This document shows, in pieces, positions 4,622 through 6,205 of a stretch of DNA of 6,205 nucleotides. A program made the translations under genes and the position numbers. Position 1 is the stretch's first letter, and every line of letters begins with the position of its first letter. The notes beneath the pieces were generated by a model that was not told the DNA's origin, ran no database searches, and saw nothing but the letters and a program-made list of their open reading frames with translations. This DNA comes from Actinomycetota bacterium (GTDB lineage: Bacteria; Actinomycetota; Actinomycetes; Nanopelagicales; Nanopelagicaceae): NCBI GenBank assembly GCA_947381255.1, contig CANCUC010000051.1, positions 1 through 6,205 on the forward strand, read 5' to 3'.

Positions 4622-5097
4622 ACACCTCGCGCGAGAGGGATAAAGGAAGCCTCATCATCCTGGTGATTACACTAACGATGGTTTTGCTAGTTAGTTCTCT
4701 GGCGTTGATTAATATCTCCAGTAATTTTCTAGCTAAGCGAGAGCTTGTGGAGATCGGAGAGGTTGCGATTTCGAAAGCTGCTCATCAAATATCGCTTACA
4801 CGGTACTACTCGGGAAATATTCTCATGGATAACTCTGCGGCAGATGGAGCGCAATTTCGCATTCCTCTCGATTGCGATAAGGCCTATGCGACATTCGGCG
4901 ATGAAATGTCGAATGCAAAGCTGCGTGCTCGATCGATTTTGATTACCAATTGGAGCTGCGTAAATGATGAGGTAACTGTCGGACTCGAGGCAGAAATCCC
5001 GGTTTTACTACAACTTCCCTTTGGCATTGGCTCCGCTACAACAGTTGTGAAAGCGACTATTGCTGCCACCTCCATAATCGGCGGTCTGCGCGGATAA
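4618..5097 (+). CDS. TadG-like / Flp pilus-assembly pseudopilin
   Basis: This 159-residue protein has a short charged N-terminus (MNTSRERDKG) and then a hydrophobic helix, SLIILVITLTMVLLVSSLALI, at about 11-31. This is the Tad pseudopilin layout with a Gly (Gly10) at the possible cleavage point. The remainder is predicted to be extracytoplasmic and contains two Cys (86 and 114). In actinobacterial Tad loci the last small gene after the TadE pair is usually a TadG-like or Rv3654c-like protein, which fits here, though the segment after the helix (AKRELVEIGEVAISKAAHQ) is only a loose match to the usual alanine-rich motif. It probably serves as a minor pilin or tip/anchoring factor. ATG 4618 is preferred because GGAG lies eight bases upstream; GTG 4612 would leave only two bases. 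Confidence 0.65.
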   Translation: MNTSRERDKGSLIILVITLTMVLLVSSLALINISSNFLAKRELVEIGEVAISKAAHQISLTRYYSGNILMDNSAADGAQFRIPLDCDKAYATFGDEMSNAKLRARSILITNWSCVNDEVTVGLEAEIPVLLQLPFGIGSATTVVKATIAATSIIGGLRG

Positions 5098-5117
5098 TTT
5101 CACATCGCTAAAACCAT

Positions 5118-5123
5118 TACTCT
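5118..5123 (+). promoter_or_regulatory. Candidate -10 hexamer for a leaderless prfB transcript
   Basis: TACTCT matches the pattern TANNNT and lies six bases before the prfB ATG, the same geometry as the candidate -10 of the divergent lipoprotein gene. No SD precedes prfB, which is consistent with leaderless initiation. No clear -35 is visible. The 32-base gap after the TadG-like gene contains no terminator-like hairpin, so read-through from the pilus operon is also possible. Confidence 0.35.
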
Positions 5124-5129
5124 TAGACC

Positions 5130-6205
5130 ATGGCAGCCCGTGAGTACTTGCAAGAGGTGAAGGCGCTTGATGCCACCCTTGTAAGCATTGAGAAGGTGCT
5201 TGATCTTCCAAAGCTCCAGGCCGACTCCATCTCGCTCGAAGCCGAGGCGAGCGCGCCAGATCTCTGGGACGACCCCGAGAAGGCTCAAGTAGTAACGAGC
5301 AAACTTTCGCGGGTGCAATCCACCATTAATCGAATTACCACTATTCGTCGCAGACTCGAGGATGTCCCGGTTCTCTTGGAGCTCGCAGAAGAGGATAAGG
5401 ATCAGAAGGCTCTTACCGAGGCCGGTGCAGAACTTGATAGCGTCACTCGCGCAATTGGCGACCTCGAAGTTCAAACTTTATTGAGTGGTCAATATGACGA
5501 GCGTGATGCGCTCATGACTATTCGTTCAGAAGCAGGTGGCGTTGAAGCGGCCGACTGGGCTGAGATGCTCAGCCGCATGTATCTGCGCTACTGCGAGCGC
5601 AATGATTACAAGGTCGATGTTCTCGAGACTTCCTATGCTGAAGAGGCAGGAATTAAATCCACAACCTTCCGCGTCAGCGCTCCATATGCCTATGGAAAAC
5701 TTTCGGTCGAGCAAGGAACTCATCGACTTGTTCGTATCTCGCCATTTGATTCGCAAAGCCGCAGACATACATCTTTTGCTGGAGTTGAAGTGGTTCCAGT
5801 CGTTGAGCAATCAGACCATATTGATATTGATGAGAAAGAGATCCGCGTAGATGTCTACCGCTCTTCCGGTCCAGGTGGCCAAGGCGTGAACACCACTGAC
5901 TCCGCAGTTCGAATCACCCATATTCCAAGCGGCATTGTTGTCTCGTGCCAGAACGAGCGTTCTCAGATTCAAAATAAGGCAACGGCGATGGCTGTGCTGC
6001 AATCCAAGTTGCTAGAGCGCCGCCGCCAAGAGGAGCGCGCACGGATGGATGCGCTCAAGGGCGATAACTCTGGCTCATGGGGAAATCAAATGCGCTCTTA
6101 CGTGCTTGCGCCTTATCAGATGGTGAAAGATCTCCGCACTGACTATGAAGTTGGAAATCCAGCGGGAGTTCTGGACGGCGATCTAGAGGGCTTCATCGAA
6201 GCCGG
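5130..6205 (+). CDS. prfB: Peptide chain release factor 2 (RF2), C-terminus cut by window edge
   Basis: RF2 recognises UAA and UGA stop codons in the ribosomal A site and triggers release of the finished polypeptide. The reading frame gives 358 residues and runs off the right edge. RF2 proteins are usually about 365-375 residues, so only a short tail is missing. Visible are the N-terminal helical domain with APDLWDDPEKAQ at about 42-53, the stop-codon-recognition tripeptide SPF at 204-206 (in RISPFDSQSRRHTSF) and the catalytic GGQ at 249-251 within SSGPGGQGVNTTDSAVRITH. The SPF tripeptide separates it from RF1, which has PxT. There is no in-frame UGA or programmed frameshift site near the start, unlike RF2 of many other bacteria but as expected for actinobacteria. 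It is a housekeeping gene, and its position next to a Tad locus is probably incidental. The ATG fits the usual MAA... start; no SD is seen. Confidence 0.97.
   Translation, partial: MAAREYLQEVKALDATLVSIEKVLDLPKLQADSISLEAEASAPDLWDDPEKAQVVTSKLSRVQSTINRITTIRRRLEDVPVLLELAEEDKDQKALTEAGAELDSVTRAIGDLEVQTLLSGQYDERDALMTIRSEAGGVEAADWAEMLSRMYLRYCERNDYKVDVLETSYAEEAGIKSTTFRVSAPYAYGKLSVEQGTHRLVRISPFDSQSRRHTSFAGVEVVPVVEQSDHIDIDEKEIRVDVYRSSGPGGQGVNTTDSAVRITHIPSGIVVSCQNERSQIQNKATAMAVLQSKLLERRRQEERARMDALKGDNSGSWGNQMRSYVLAPYQMVKDLRTDYEVGNPAGVLDGDLEGFIEA

Larger units (their letters stand above)
4511..4629 (+). repeat. 53-bp tandem repeat: two full copies and the start of a third
   Basis: Copies begin at 4511 and 4564, and a partial third (GATGA then ACACCT) begins at 4617. 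The two full copies differ at 10 of 53 positions, five of them clustered in the last five bases. The centre of each, AGATGTCGGCGTGGAGTC, is identical. The repeat exactly spans the junctions between tadE, two 18-codon ORFs and the TadG-like gene. Because 53 is one less than a multiple of three, each successive ORF begins with a one-base backward step. Confidence 0.93.

Noticed and set aside
5130..5250. Programmed +1 frameshift in prfB
   Set aside because: The reading frame is continuous from the ATG through both RF2 motifs, with no internal TGA and no shifty CUU-UGA site.
5536..5850. 104-codon plus-strand ORF inside prfB
   Set aside because: It is an out-of-frame shadow of the RF2 gene, whose SPF and GGQ motifs fix the true frame.

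Overview
The window most likely comes from an actinobacterium (Actinomycetota) of moderate GC. The release factor 2 gene is of actinobacterial type: it has no in-frame UGA frameshift site and carries a GPGGQGVNTTDSAVR core. The Tad pilus genes are the compact monoderm set, with no secretin. Several genes appear to lack a Shine-Dalgarno (SD) sequence. A streamlined freshwater lineage such as Nanopelagicales would fit the base composition, but that is inference only.

Layout: (1) Bases 1-623 (or 647), minus strand: the N-terminal part of an unrecognised lipoprotein, cut by the window edge. (2) Bases 624-748: a short divergent intergenic region. (3) Bases 749-5097, plus strand: a tightly packed Tad/Flp pilus operon. 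Its order is the TadA/CpaF ATPase, then TadB and TadC (inner-membrane platform), a Flp-like major pilin candidate preceded by a 30-bp repeat array, a TadE-like pseudopilin, a second TadE protein, two tiny tandem ORFs, and a TadG-like pseudopilin. (4) Bases 5130-6205: prfB (release factor 2), lacking only its last residues.

How the genes work together: TadA would power assembly through the TadB/TadC platform. The small pilin would form the fibre after a prepilin peptidase removes its leader. The TadE/TadG-like proteins would act as minor pilins or assembly factors. No prepilin peptidase (TadV) or localisation ATPase (TadZ/CpaE) is encoded here, so these must lie elsewhere if the system works.

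Two places stand out. First, the pilin gene begins with nine 30-bp repeats, each starting with an ATG preceded by SD-like bases. The seventh unit has lost one G from a GGGGG tract, which splits the gene into two overlapping frames. Second, a 53-bp tandem repeat between tadE and the TadG-like gene encodes two 18-residue peptides linked to each other and to both neighbours by ATGA stop/start overlaps. Each peptide ORF also carries the SD of the next ORF. Both look like duplicated translation-initiation modules inside one pilus operon, and I do not recognise either as described.
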